From CAZXEJ01 sp964639895 (GTDB lineage: Bacteria > Desulfobacterota_D > UBA1144 > Nemesobacterales > JADFKM01): DNA of 11,387 nucleotides. The DNA lies in the NCBI GenBank assembly GCA_964639895.1, contig CAZXEJ010000053.1, forward strand, positions 1 through 11,387, read 5' to 3'. Every line of letters begins with the position of its first letter. The first letter of the stretch is position 1. Below are positions 1 to 6,542 of this stretch, in pieces. The position numbers and the translations under genes are program-made. The notes beneath the pieces are model-generated. The model was given only the letters and a program-made list of their open reading frames with translations. It had not been told where the DNA came from and made no database searches.

Positions 1-54
1 GAGGTGCCGGAGCCCGAAACCTACGCAATAGGCTGCACCATAAAGTGGCGCTGA
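1..54 (+). CDS. C-terminal end of a thioredoxin-fold (redoxin/AhpC-TSA type) protein, partial
   Basis: Frame 1 is open from the window edge to a TGA at 52-54 and gives 17 residues ending in YAIGCTIKWR. An ending of the form P-x-(I/V)-G-C-(S/T)-I-K-W-(K/R) is characteristic of the peroxiredoxin-like thioredoxin-family proteins (PRX_like1 type), so I read this as the tail of such a gene. Nothing of the thioredoxin fold or its active-site cysteines lies inside the window, so catalytic competence cannot be judged. The gene faces purA tail to tail across a 749-base gap. The identification rests on a short tail only. Confidence 0.6.
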   Translation, partial: EVPEPETYAIGCTIKWR

Positions 55-75
55 GCCTCCCGTGTGAGACCCCGT

Positions 76-145
76 GCAGGAGGGGGGTGAACCGAGAGGG
101 GGGCGGCAATCCCGCCGCTTTACAGCGGCACCCCTCACCTCCTGC
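76..145. repeat. Nested inverted repeats, possible structured RNA or terminator
   Basis: Three helices fit inside one another: 76-83 GCAGGAGG with 138-145 CCTCCTGC, 96-101 GAGGGG with 131-136 CCCTC preceded by C, and the perfect hairpin 114-119 GCCGCT / 124-129 AGCGGC with a TTAC loop. The structure begins 22 bases after the redoxin stop codon, where a terminator would lie, but no T-run follows directly (only CTTTAT near 163-168). An alternative pairing, 103-107 GCGGC with 114-118 GCCGC, competes with the inner hairpin. It could be a terminator without a U-tract, a 3' stability element or an independent RNA. Confidence 0.4.
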
Positions 146-627
146 CGCGGAGGGGGGGGTGTCTTTATCATCATCCCCTCCTGAACCCTGCAAGCGCTCG
201 GTCCCCTATGGTTAAGCGCCCATCGCATTGAAGACAAGGCGCTGCCAGGAGACAGCCGGACGCAACGCGAGGTCGGCCCGGCCGACACCTGGGGGGGCGC
301 CGAGGAGGGGCGCACGGTTGTGCCAAAGCGCGTAAGGCGTGGGGGAATGTGCAAAGGTGTAGGGTGTGGAGACGTAAGAGTAGGACGACCCAGAGACCCC
401 CGACAGCACCCCGACCCCGCCGGCGACCACGAGCCACAGCGGCCGACCCGCGACACTGTCGAGCCCCTCGGAAGGCGGCCGCGCAGCGCCCATAGGTGCC
501 GGCGGCGGGCTGCCGCACCGCACGGAGAAGCGCCGTCGACCCCCCCGCCCACCCATGGAAGACGCCCCAGACGCCTAGAAGCACCTGTATGTAGCCTTGC
601 GCACGACTTTCCGAGGCACGCTCCACC

Positions 628-645
628 TGCCGCTTGGGAGCGGCA
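628..645. repeat. 7-bp perfect hairpin TGCCGCT-TGGG-AGCGGCA
   Basis: TGCCGCT at 628-634 pairs with AGCGGCA at 639-645 across a 4-base loop. The core GCCGCT-N4-AGCGGC is identical to the hairpin at 114-129 in the same gap. It lies about 160 bases beyond the purA stop, on the minus-strand downstream side. No T-tract follows on either strand, so it is not a standard intrinsic terminator. Confidence 0.4.
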
Positions 646-766
646 TGCATGAGGACCGCAAATCCCCGCCCCTTCGGCCGGGCTCGCGGCCATCGGCAGA
701 GAACGCATCAGCCTTCGGGCCGCACCGAGCAGGGCCATAACCACCACGATAGTAACGCCGGTAACA

Positions 767-782
767 TGGGAACGAGCTCCCA
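767..782 (-). terminator. Weak hairpin just downstream of purA
   Basis: Read on the minus strand, TGGGA-GCTCGT-TCCCA forms a 5-bp stem with a 6-base loop 22 bases after the purA stop, followed by TGTTAC. The position suits a terminator for the serA-hisZ-purA transcript, but the stem is short and the T-tract is poor. Confidence 0.2.
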
Positions 783-803
783 GCCCCGGACACAATGGTG
801 GAC

Positions 804-2105
804 TCAGGAGAAGGGATCGTGCCTTATGATGACCTCTTCGCGCGAAGGGCCGAGCGAAACAATCCACACGGGGATGCCGGTCCACTCCTCTATAGCCTCC
901 ACGTAGCCCCTGGCCCGGGGCGGCAGGTCTTCCCACCTGCGTACCCACGTTATGTCCTCGCCCCAGCCCGGCAGCTCCTCGTAGAGCGGCTTTACACGCG
1001 CCAGCACCTCCGTGTCGGCGGGAAACTCCCTTACCACCTCGCCGTCGCAGTCGTAGGCCGTACAGACCTTTATGACGTCGAAGCCGCTCAGTACGTCGAG
1101 CTTCGTTATAGCGAGACCAGCTAGGCCGTTTACAGCACCCGCGTAGCGCAACGCCACCACGTCGAGCCAGCCGCACCTCCGGGGCCTGCCGGTGGTGGCG
1201 CCGAACTCATCGCCCTCCTCTCGCAACATCCTGCCCTCGTCACCCGATATCTCGGTGGGGAAGGGGCCTCCACCCACGCGTGTGACGTACGCCTTGGCCA
1301 CCCCCATGACGATGTCTATCTTGTCCGGGCTCACGCCGGTTCCGGTCGATGCCCCTCCGGCGCAGGCGCTCGAAGAGGTGACGTATGGGTAGGTGCCGTG
1401 GTCGATGTCGAGCAGCGTACCCTGTGCGCCCTCGAACAGGATGTTGAGGCCGCGCGAGACGGCGTCGTTGAGCAGGGCGCGCGTGTCGGTCACATAGGGC
1501 TTCAGCCTCTCGCCGAGGGCGACGTACTCGCAGTATATCTCACCGAACGGCACCTCCTCTCTCCCGAGCACGCGGCTGAGGTAAAGGTTGCGTTCCGGCA
1601 GCACCTCCGAGAGCCTGCGGCGGAACGAGTCGGGGTCGATGAGGTGGGACACGCGTATGCCGCGGCGGGCAGCCTTGTCCTCGTAGACGGGCCCTATGCC
1701 GCGTCCCGTCGTGCCTATCTTCGACGAGCCGCGCTGGGCCTCGCGTCCGAGGTCGATCAGCCTGTGGTAGGGCATCACCACGTGGGCGCTGTCGCTGAGA
1801 GCGAAGTTCTGCGGCGTCACCTCGAAGCCCGCGGCGCTCAGCCACTCGATCTCCTCCACCAGCACCTTCGGGTCAACAACAACGCCGTTGCCGATGACCG
1901 ACAGTGTGCCCGCACGCAGGATGCCCGAGGGGACGTGATGCAAGACCACCGTCTTGCCGTCGTGCACTATGGTATGGCCCGCGTTGCCGCCGCCCTGGTA
2001 CCTGGCCACAACCTGCACCTGCTCGGCCACGAGATCCACTATACGCCCCTTGCCCTCGTCACCCCATTGGGCGCCCACTATCACGATGTTGGGCATCGGC
2101 CTCAT
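804..2105 (-). CDS. purA: Adenylosuccinate synthetase
   Basis: It catalyses the GTP-dependent joining of aspartate to IMP, the first step from IMP to AMP, in the cytoplasm. The 433-residue product is close to the 432 of E. coli PurA. Visible motifs are the N-terminal GDEGKG loop (residues 15-20, with catalytic Asp16), NAGHT with catalytic His44, KIGTTGRGIGP, the EGAQGTLLDIDHGTYP block, VGGGPFPTE, GATTGRPRRCGWLD, TKLD for guanine recognition and a C-terminal SLGPSRE. All catalytic elements are present; Arg21 replaces the Lys usual after GKG. The chosen ATG overlaps the hisZ stop as ATGA (2102-2105), suggesting translational coupling, and GGAGG at 2109-2113 lies only 3 bases ahead of it. A second in-frame ATG three codons on (2096) is possible. 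It is the last gene of the serA-hisZ-purA operon; hisZ-purA adjacency is known in several proteobacteria. Confidence 0.96.
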   Translation of the reverse strand: MRPMPNIVIVGAQWGDEGKGRIVDLVAEQVQVVARYQGGGNAGHTIVHDGKTVVLHHVPSGILRAGTLSVIGNGVVVDPKVLVEEIEWLSAAGFEVTPQNFALSDSAHVVMPYHRLIDLGREAQRGSSKIGTTGRGIGPVYEDKAARRGIRVSHLIDPDSFRRRLSEVLPERNLYLSRVLGREEVPFGEIYCEYVALGERLKPYVTDTRALLNDAVSRGLNILFEGAQGTLLDIDHGTYPYVTSSSACAGGASTGTGVSPDKIDIVMGVAKAYVTRVGGGPFPTEISGDEGRMLREEGDEFGATTGRPRRCGWLDVVALRYAGAVNGLAGLAITKLDVLSGFDVIKVCTAYDCDGEVVREFPADTEVLARVKPLYEELPGWGEDITWVRRWEDLPPRARGYVEAIEEWTGIPVWIVSLGPSREEVIIRHDPFS

Positions 2106-3352
2106 ACACCTCCGCTCTTTAGCAGTTCCTCGAGGTTGGCGAACTCCTTGGCCTGTCCGCTGCGCGACTCGACGAGCTGCAGCTTCTTGGGGCTCTCGAT
2201 GAAGATGAGGCCGTAGAAGTTCTTTTTGTGGTTCTCCTTCATCCTCGCCTCGGTCACGTCCGGGACGGGCTTGAGCTCCAGCACCACCTTGAACCCGCTC
2301 GAGCGCAACCACTGCGCCAAGCGTATGGCTTCGCGTCGGACGGAGCGGTTCTTGGGGATAACGACGAAGTGTACGCTGTGGCCCTCGGGGGCGTCCTTGG
2401 TGAGCTCGATCAGGGACTCCAGATCGACGGCGAAGCCGGTGGCGGGCAGCGAGGAGCCGTAGTTACGCAGCAGCTCGTCGTATCGGCCGCCTCTTAGGAT
2501 GGGGACCGGGCAATGGGGGGAGATGAGTTCGAATGTGACGCCGGTGTAGTAGTCGAACCCGCGGACCTCGGCAAGGTCGATGTTGACGTCGCAGGCGAGG
2601 GAGAACTCGTCGACCAGCTCAAGAACCCGCTTTATCTGGCGGGCGTAGCGACCGATCTCGGGGAGCGATACGGCCGCGTCCAGCACGTCGCGGCCGCCGT
2701 AGAGCTCAGGCAGAGCCTCGATGGCCGAGCGCACCCGCGAAGGAAGGGGGACGCCGTCGAGGGCGCGGACAAGGGCCTCGGTGTCTTTTTTTTTGAGCGC
2801 CTCCTCGATCATTGCGCACGCCCGACCCGTCTTGGCCAGAAGCGACCTCAACATCCCGGCGTGGCCGATGTCGAGTACGAGCCCCCGTAGACCCACCTTC
2901 TCTACGGCCTTGACGGCCAGGGCCATTATCTCGGCATCGGCCTCCACCCCTGCCAGGCCGAACAGCTCGCATCCGACCTGGAACACCTCCCTCTCCTTGC
3001 CGCTGCCCTTCTCCTCGAACCTCACCACCCTGCCGCTGTAGCATATCCTCAGCGGATCGGCCGAGCCCTCCAGCTCGAGCGCGGCCATCCTGCCCACCTG
3101 CGGAGTGATATCGGGGCGCAACGCCACGACGTCGCCCGTCGTGGGATCGACGAACTTGAGGACCTTGTCCCGCAGGTTGCTGCCCAGGCCCAGCAATATG
3201 GTGTCGAGAGATTCGAAAAGCGGCGTGATGACCGCCCTGTAGCCCCAGCGCTCGAATTCCTCAAGCAGGGTGCCCTGAAGCCGCGTTATCCTCTCCGCCC
3301 GGTCGGGTGGGAAGTCCTTCACCCCTTGGGGCAGGCTGAACCTCTCTTGCAT
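2102..3352 (-). CDS. hisZ: ATP phosphoribosyltransferase regulatory subunit
   Basis: HisZ is a histidyl-tRNA synthetase-like protein that binds short-form HisG and is needed for the first step of histidine synthesis (ATP plus PRPP) and its feedback control. The 416-residue product has the class II synthetase-like core. LRPDITPQVGR (residues 78-88) is the HisZ form rather than the RPEGT form of true HisRS. Motif-2-like R-I-C-Y-S-G..RE-FQ-G lies at 102-128, RGFDYYTG at 264-271, and GGRYDELL...PATGFAVDLESL at about 288-314. Residues 326-416 form an extra C-terminal domain resembling the synthetase anticodon-binding region, so a divergent HisRS cannot be fully excluded. Codons 187-189 are an uninterrupted run of nine A's. 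The start lies 5 bases after the serA stop with AGAGG only 2 bases ahead, and the stop overlaps the purA start. hisG is not in the window. Confidence 0.88.
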   Translation of the reverse strand: MQERFSLPQGVKDFPPDRAERITRLQGTLLEEFERWGYRAVITPLFESLDTILLGLGSNLRDKVLKFVDPTTGDVVALRPDITPQVGRMAALELEGSADPLRICYSGRVVRFEEKGSGKEREVFQVGCELFGLAGVEADAEIMALAVKAVEKVGLRGLVLDIGHAGMLRSLLAKTGRACAMIEEALKKKDTEALVRALDGVPLPSRVRSAIEALPELYGGRDVLDAAVSLPEIGRYARQIKRVLELVDEFSLACDVNIDLAEVRGFDYYTGVTFELISPHCPVPILRGGRYDELLRNYGSSLPATGFAVDLESLIELTKDAPEGHSVHFVVIPKNRSVRREAIRLAQWLRSSGFKVVLELKPVPDVTEARMKENHKKNFYGLIFIESPKKLQLVESRSGQAKEFANLEELLKSGGV

Positions 3353-3357
3353 TGCCT

Positions 3358-4950
3358 CTAAAGTTCCACCTGGGTGACGTCGATTATGTTGGGCAGCTCG
3401 ACCAGAGTGTCTATCACTTCACGTGGAACGGGGGAGTCGACGTTTATCAGCGCTATCGCCCTGCCGCCCATCTTCTCGCGGCCCAGGTGCATGCGGGCGA
3501 TGTTTATGCCCATCTCGCCCAGCTTCGTACACAGTGACCCTATCACGCCGGGCACGTCCAGGTTCTCGCTCACGAGCAAACACCCCTCCGGTACGGCGTC
3601 GAGCGAGTAGCCGTCTATGCTCACTATCCGGGGCTCGCTCTCGCCGAAGATGGTGCCGGCCACGCTCTTCTCTCCCTCTTCGGTCTTCACCCTCACCCGT
3701 ATTAGGTTGGTGAAGTTGGCGGCCTTGGATGTCTTGGTCTCGACCACCTCGATGCCCCTTTCTTCGGCTATGAGAGGGGCGTTTACGTGGTTGACCGATA
3801 TGTCCATTATCGGCGTGAGGAACCCCTTCAACACCGACACCGTAAGAGGGTTGGTGTCGAAGGTAGCAACGTCGCCCGAATACTCGACGGCTATCTCTTT
3901 GATCCCTCCCTTGCAGAGCTGCCCCTGGAGCTTGCCCAGCTTCTCGGCGAGCACAAGGTAGGGACGTACGGCCGCGACGAGCTCCTTGGGAAGCGACGGC
4001 ATGTTGACGGCGTTACGCACGACGCCGGTCGTGAAGAAGTCGACTATCTGCTCGGCTATGGCCGTACCCACCTTCGTCTGCGCCTCCAGCGTCGAAGCCC
4101 CGAGATGGGGAGTGTGGACGATGTTCTCCTCTAGCGCAAGGAGCGGGTTGTCGGCCTGCGGCGGCTCCTCGCTGTAGACGTCAACGGCCGCCCCGGCTAT
4201 GGTACCCTCGCGCACGGCCTCGGCCAGGGCACCCTCGTCCACTATGCCGCCGCGGGCGCAGTTTATCACCATCGCCGTGGGCTTCATCCGCGCCAACGCG
4301 TCGCGGTCGATCAAGTTGCGCGTCTCGTTGTTGAGTGGAGTATGCACGGTTACGACGTCGGCCTTCTCAAGGAGCTCTTCCAGGGTGGCCGCCTCGATTC
4401 CGAGCTTCTCCATGGCCTCCTTCGAGAGGAACGGGTCGTAGGCCATCACGCGCATTCCCAGACCGCGCGCCCTCTCGGCCACCAGCTTGCCTATCTTGCC
4501 CAGGCCGATTACGCCGAGTGTCTTCTCGTAGAGCTCACGCCCACGGAAGCGGTTCCGCTCCCAGCGTCCGCTCTTCAGAGAGTAGTGGGCCTGGGGGATG
4601 TTGCGCGCCAACGACAACATGAGCGCGATAGTGTGCTCGGCGGTCGTTATGGCGTTGGCCTCGGGCGTGTTCATCACCACTACGCCGCGCTTGGTGGCCT
4701 CGTGCACGTCGACGTTGTCCACACCTATGCCGGCCCGTCCGATGACCTTGAGCCTGCCGCCTGCGGCCTCGAGCACGTCGGCGGTGACCTTGGTGCCGCT
4801 CCTTATTATAAGGGCGTCGTAGTCCTTGATTATCTTCTTGAGCTCGTCCTTGCTTATGCCCTTGCGCAGGTCCACCTCAAGCTCGCCGTGGCTGCGGAGC
4901 ACATTCAAGCCCTCTTCGGCAAGGCCGTCCGTGATCAGTATCTTCAACAT
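3358..4950 (-). CDS. serA: D-3-phosphoglycerate dehydrogenase, long ACT-domain form
   Basis: It oxidises 3-phosphoglycerate with NAD+ to 3-phosphohydroxypyruvate, the first step of serine synthesis. The 530 residues match the long bacterial form (about 525-530). Domain order: substrate-binding part 1-98 and about 290-315; NAD-binding Rossmann domain about 99-289 with GLGKIG at 149-154 and Asp172 after the second strand; catalytic Arg233, Glu262 and His282; an intervening allosteric substrate-binding domain about 320-450; and a C-terminal ACT domain from about 457 (LLVSENLDVPGVIG) that in this family senses serine. I chose the ATG at 4950 because the product then starts MLKILITDGL as homologues do; an upstream in-frame extension reads through the promoter leader. 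GGAGGG sits very close (1-2 bases) to this ATG. It is the first gene of the operon, 5 bases before hisZ, behind a strong promoter. Confidence 0.96.
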   Translation of the reverse strand: MLKILITDGLAEEGLNVLRSHGELEVDLRKGISKDELKKIIKDYDALIIRSGTKVTADVLEAAGGRLKVIGRAGIGVDNVDVHEATKRGVVVMNTPEANAITTAEHTIALMLSLARNIPQAHYSLKSGRWERNRFRGRELYEKTLGVIGLGKIGKLVAERARGLGMRVMAYDPFLSKEAMEKLGIEAATLEELLEKADVVTVHTPLNNETRNLIDRDALARMKPTAMVINCARGGIVDEGALAEAVREGTIAGAAVDVYSEEPPQADNPLLALEENIVHTPHLGASTLEAQTKVGTAIAEQIVDFFTTGVVRNAVNMPSLPKELVAAVRPYLVLAEKLGKLQGQLCKGGIKEIAVEYSGDVATFDTNPLTVSVLKGFLTPIMDISVNHVNAPLIAEERGIEVVETKTSKAANFTNLIRVRVKTEEGEKSVAGTIFGESEPRIVSIDGYSLDAVPEGCLLVSENLDVPGVIGSLCTKLGEMGINIARMHLGREKMGGRAIALINVDSPVPREVIDTLVELPNIIDVTQVEL

Positions 4951-5002
4951 GCCCTCCGTCCAGGAATGTAAAAGAATTAACAATAACTTAGGGGGATGTA
5001 TT

Positions 5003-5031
5003 ACTATATGCGAGGAGAGGGTCCATGTCAA
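5003..5031 (-). promoter_or_regulatory. Sigma-70-type promoter of serA-hisZ-purA
   Basis: On the minus strand TTGACA (5031-5026, full consensus) is followed after exactly 17 bases by TATAGT (5008-5003, 5 of 6). Transcription would start near 4996, leaving a leader of about 46 bases before the serA ATG. The leader is unusually AT-rich for this window (4965-5005) and too short for a classical riboswitch or leader-peptide attenuator. Confidence 0.82.
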
Positions 5032-5090
5032 TCGCCCCTCCGAGGGAGAACCGAACGGCCTTTGCGGCGGCGCGGGGTCATACGATTGGT

Positions 5091-5105
5091 GACGGTGACA
5101 CCGTC
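5091..5105. promoter_or_regulatory. 15-base palindrome GACGGTG-A-CACCGTC, operator candidate
   Basis: Two perfect 7-base half-sites, GACGGTG (5091-5097) and CACCGTC (5099-5105), flank a single central base. The element lies 60-74 bases upstream of the serA -35 hexamer and about 470 bases upstream of tatC. Its size and position suit a dimeric regulator binding as activator of the serA operon, but the identity of any regulator is unknown. Confidence 0.35.
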
Positions 5106-5294
5106 CACGGTCGGTGTACGCGCGCGGGAGACGGCCGGGACCCGCCGCCCGTGGTTCGAGCGAGGCGGCCCCCTATGCGTGCGGTCGCGGCGCCGTATCC
5201 CATCCACGACTCCCCAAGAGGTACGAGACGGCACCGCCCCAAGCAGTCAGATAGACGGCGCCTTGCGGCTCCGCTCAAGGGGTGACCCGCATGC

Positions 5295-5320
5295 CACCCG
5301 CCTGCGCGCTTGGGCGGGTG
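5295..5320. repeat. 8-bp inverted repeat CACCCGCC / GGCGGGTG
   Basis: CACCCGCC at 5295-5302 pairs with GGCGGGTG at 5313-5320 across a 10-base loop. No T-run follows on either strand, so it is not an intrinsic terminator. It could be a stable RNA hairpin in a long tatC leader, if the transcript starts that far upstream. Confidence 0.35.
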
Positions 5321-5488
5321 TCCACCTCAGCCTCAAACCCGTGTCCCCCCACGTGGCGCTCAAGGCGGCTCAGCTCGTCTAGAGCAGCGCCCGCCGCTTC
5401 GCTCCCCCAACGAAACCGGCCGGTACGAGCGCGTGGCGGCCTGGACACGGCTCCCACTCCCTGGGATGCGCCGCTTTTGCGTGCAGCG

Positions 5489-5534
5489 ACATCGGTCGCG
5501 GCGCACGCGCTACGCTCGGTGTGCACATCGGTCG
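5489..5534. repeat. Direct repeat ACATCGGTCG, two copies 36 bases apart
   Basis: ACATCGGTCG occurs at 5489-5498 and 5525-5534, and both copies are preceded closely by GTGC (5481-5484 and 5521-5524). The second copy ends 41 bases before the tatC ATG. It may be a pair of regulator sites or the remnant of a small duplication. Confidence 0.3.
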
Positions 5535-5553
5535 AATTCTGGCACTCGGGCTT

Positions 5554-5567
5554 CTAAATGTTAAACT
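5554..5567 (+). promoter_or_regulatory. Possible -10 region of tatC
   Basis: This AT-rich patch follows a very GC-rich spacer. TAAACT at 5562-5567 matches the -10 consensus at 4 of 6 positions and would place the start of transcription at or near the tatC ATG (5576). CTAAAT at 5554-5559 is an alternative. No good -35 hexamer is visible, so the call is weak. Confidence 0.22.
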
Positions 5568-5575
5568 CTTCTACC

Positions 5576-6346
5576 ATGACCGACGACAAGGAGATGCCTT
5601 TCCTCGAACATTTGGCCGAGCTCAGGGCGCGCATGCTGAAATCGCTGCTCGCCGTCGCCGTTCTGTTCCTCCCCGCCTACCACTACTCGAAGGAGATATT
5701 CGACCTGCTGATGAAGCCCCTGCTCGAGGGACTTCCCGAGGGGAGCTCACTCATCTTCACGCGCCCGGCCGAAGGGTTCACCACTTACCTTAAGGTTTCA
5801 TTCTTCGCAGCCTTGGCCGGAGCCTTTCCCGTGATCCTCTACCAGGGGTGGAAGTTCGTCGCCCCTGCCCTATACAAGGAGGAGAAGCGTATCATAGTGC
5901 CGTTCGTCATCTTCGGCACCCTGTTCTTCGCCACCGGGGCCGCCTTCTGCTACTTCGTGGCCGCCCCCCCCGCCTTCAAGTTCCTTCTGGGCGAGTACTC
6001 CTCCGAGGTGGTGCGCGCGCTGCCCTCCATCGGGTCGGCCCTCTCGTTCTTCATGACCCTTCTCATAGGGTTCGGCATCGTGTTCGAGTTCCCGGTGGTC
6101 ATATTCATACTCGCGCGCCTCGGCCTCGTCGACGCCGGCTCTCTCAAGCGCAAGAGGCGCTACGCCTTGCTGCTCAGCGCCATCGCCGCTGCGGTAATAA
6201 CGCCTACGACCGACGCCATAAGCATGATGATGATGTTCGTGCCGATCGTGGTCTTCTACGAACTGGGCATCGTCGTGGCGTGGCTGTTCGGAAAGAAGAA
6301 GAGCGAGGAGACGGAGTTCCAGCCCGAGGAAGAGGACGAAGGCTGA
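5576..6346 (+). CDS. tatC: Sec-independent protein translocase subunit TatC
   Basis: TatC is the six-helix inner-membrane receptor that binds twin-arginine signal peptides of folded proteins. The 256 residues match the E. coli length (258). Key features: FLEHLAELR at residues 9-17 with Glu15 and Arg17, the signal-peptide site around Phe94 and Glu103 (FVAPALYKEEKR), FGIVFEFP at 166-173, KRKRRY before helix 5, and TPTTD (209-213), where the family usually has TPPD but the Asp is kept. The tail is acidic (EEEDEG). The ATG at 5576 is preferred because residue numbering then coincides with E. coli TatC at 15, 94 and 103; an in-frame ATG at 5558 adds six residues. Neither start has a Shine-Dalgarno sequence. 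tatA/tatB are not in the window, and the gene appears to stand alone. Confidence 0.95.
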   Translation: MTDDKEMPFLEHLAELRARMLKSLLAVAVLFLPAYHYSKEIFDLLMKPLLEGLPEGSSLIFTRPAEGFTTYLKVSFFAALAGAFPVILYQGWKFVAPALYKEEKRIIVPFVIFGTLFFATGAAFCYFVAAPPAFKFLLGEYSSEVVRALPSIGSALSFFMTLLIGFGIVFEFPVVIFILARLGLVDAGSLKRKRRYALLLSAIAAAVITPTTDAISMMMMFVPIVVFYELGIVVAWLFGKKKSEETEFQPEEEDEG

Positions 6347-6386
6347 AGCACCCCCTCATGGCCCAAGACGCCTTGCACGCACGGCC

Positions 6387-6406
6387 GGCCTGGTTCCGGG
6401 CAGGCC
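6387..6406 (+). terminator. GC-rich hairpin 40 bases after tatC
   Basis: GGCCTG (6387-6392) pairs perfectly with CAGGCC (6401-6406) around an 8-base loop. The position suits the end of the tatC transcript, but no T-tract follows, so it would need Rho or act as a 3' stabilising hairpin. The rest of 6347-6542 shows no gene. Confidence 0.25.
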
Positions 6407-6542
6407 TCGATGCGCCCCGGGCCCGCCGAAAGCCCCCCGGGAGCGACACGCGGCTCTCGTCCCGGCGATAACGTAGGGGCCGCCCTCTCATCCCGTTGCG
6501 TCTGAGGCCGACCGTCCCTCCGGTTGCGCCGCCCGCGCGTGC

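Larger units (their letters stand above)
55..803. other. Gene-free, GC-rich gap between two converging genes
   Basis: No credible gene is seen here. The open frames on both strands (for example minus 171-650 and plus 320-652) translate to low-complexity Arg/Ala/Gly/Pro-rich peptides with no motif, and they lack the ATA-rich codon use of the real genes. Two sampled 60-base lines (241-300 and 421-480) are about 77-78% GC, against roughly 52-63% in the genes. The stretch holds G-runs at 82-87, 98-103, 152-159 and 291-297, a nested inverted-repeat structure at 76-145, an inverted repeat at 215-243 and a 7-bp hairpin at 628-645. I saw no tRNA, tmRNA, RNase P or SRP RNA signature. Confidence 0.7.
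5032..5575. other. Gene-free GC-rich spacer between divergent serA and tatC
   Basis: This 544-base divergent spacer has no credible gene. Plus-strand frames such as 5025-5285 translate to Arg/Pro/Ala-rich peptides without motifs. Sampled lines 5281-5340 and 5401-5460 are about 72-73% GC. It contains the palindrome at 5091-5105, an 8-bp inverted repeat at 5295-5320 and a 10-base direct repeat at 5489-5498 and 5525-5534. Only the last 25 bases before tatC are AT-rich. Confidence 0.65.

Noticed and set aside
1..174. Minus-strand frame starting at ATG-ATG (174-169) behind AGGAGGGG and open to the window edge
   Set aside because: It runs antisense through the redoxin tail and reads proline runs from the G-rich tract; no family resemblance.
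171..652. Long open frames on both strands (minus 171-650, minus 212-556, plus 320-652)
   Set aside because: They overlap one another in a 75%-GC stretch where stop codons are rare, translate to Arg/Ala/Gly/Pro-rich peptides without motifs and lack the ATA/AAG-rich codon use of the real genes.
55..803. Known structured RNA (tmRNA, RNase P RNA, SRP RNA, 6S RNA, riboswitch) or tRNA
   Set aside because: None of the conserved signature strings I know for these, including the tRNA T-loop, could be found on either strand by eye.
1398..2216. Plus-strand frame of 272 codons
   Set aside because: It is the antisense shadow of purA, whose minus-strand product has all family motifs.
5003..5010. Plus-strand promoter in the TATTACTATATG patch
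   Set aside because: The patch is explained by the minus-strand -10 box of serA, and no -35 hexamer is found at the right distance on the + strand.
5025..5285. Plus-strand frame of 86 codons with a good ribosome-site-like sequence (GAGGAGAGG at 5012-5020)
   Set aside because: Its start coincides with the serA promoter on the other strand, the product is Arg/Pro/Ala-rich with no recognisable domain, and codon choice is unlike the neighbours (no ATA, many GGT and CGG).
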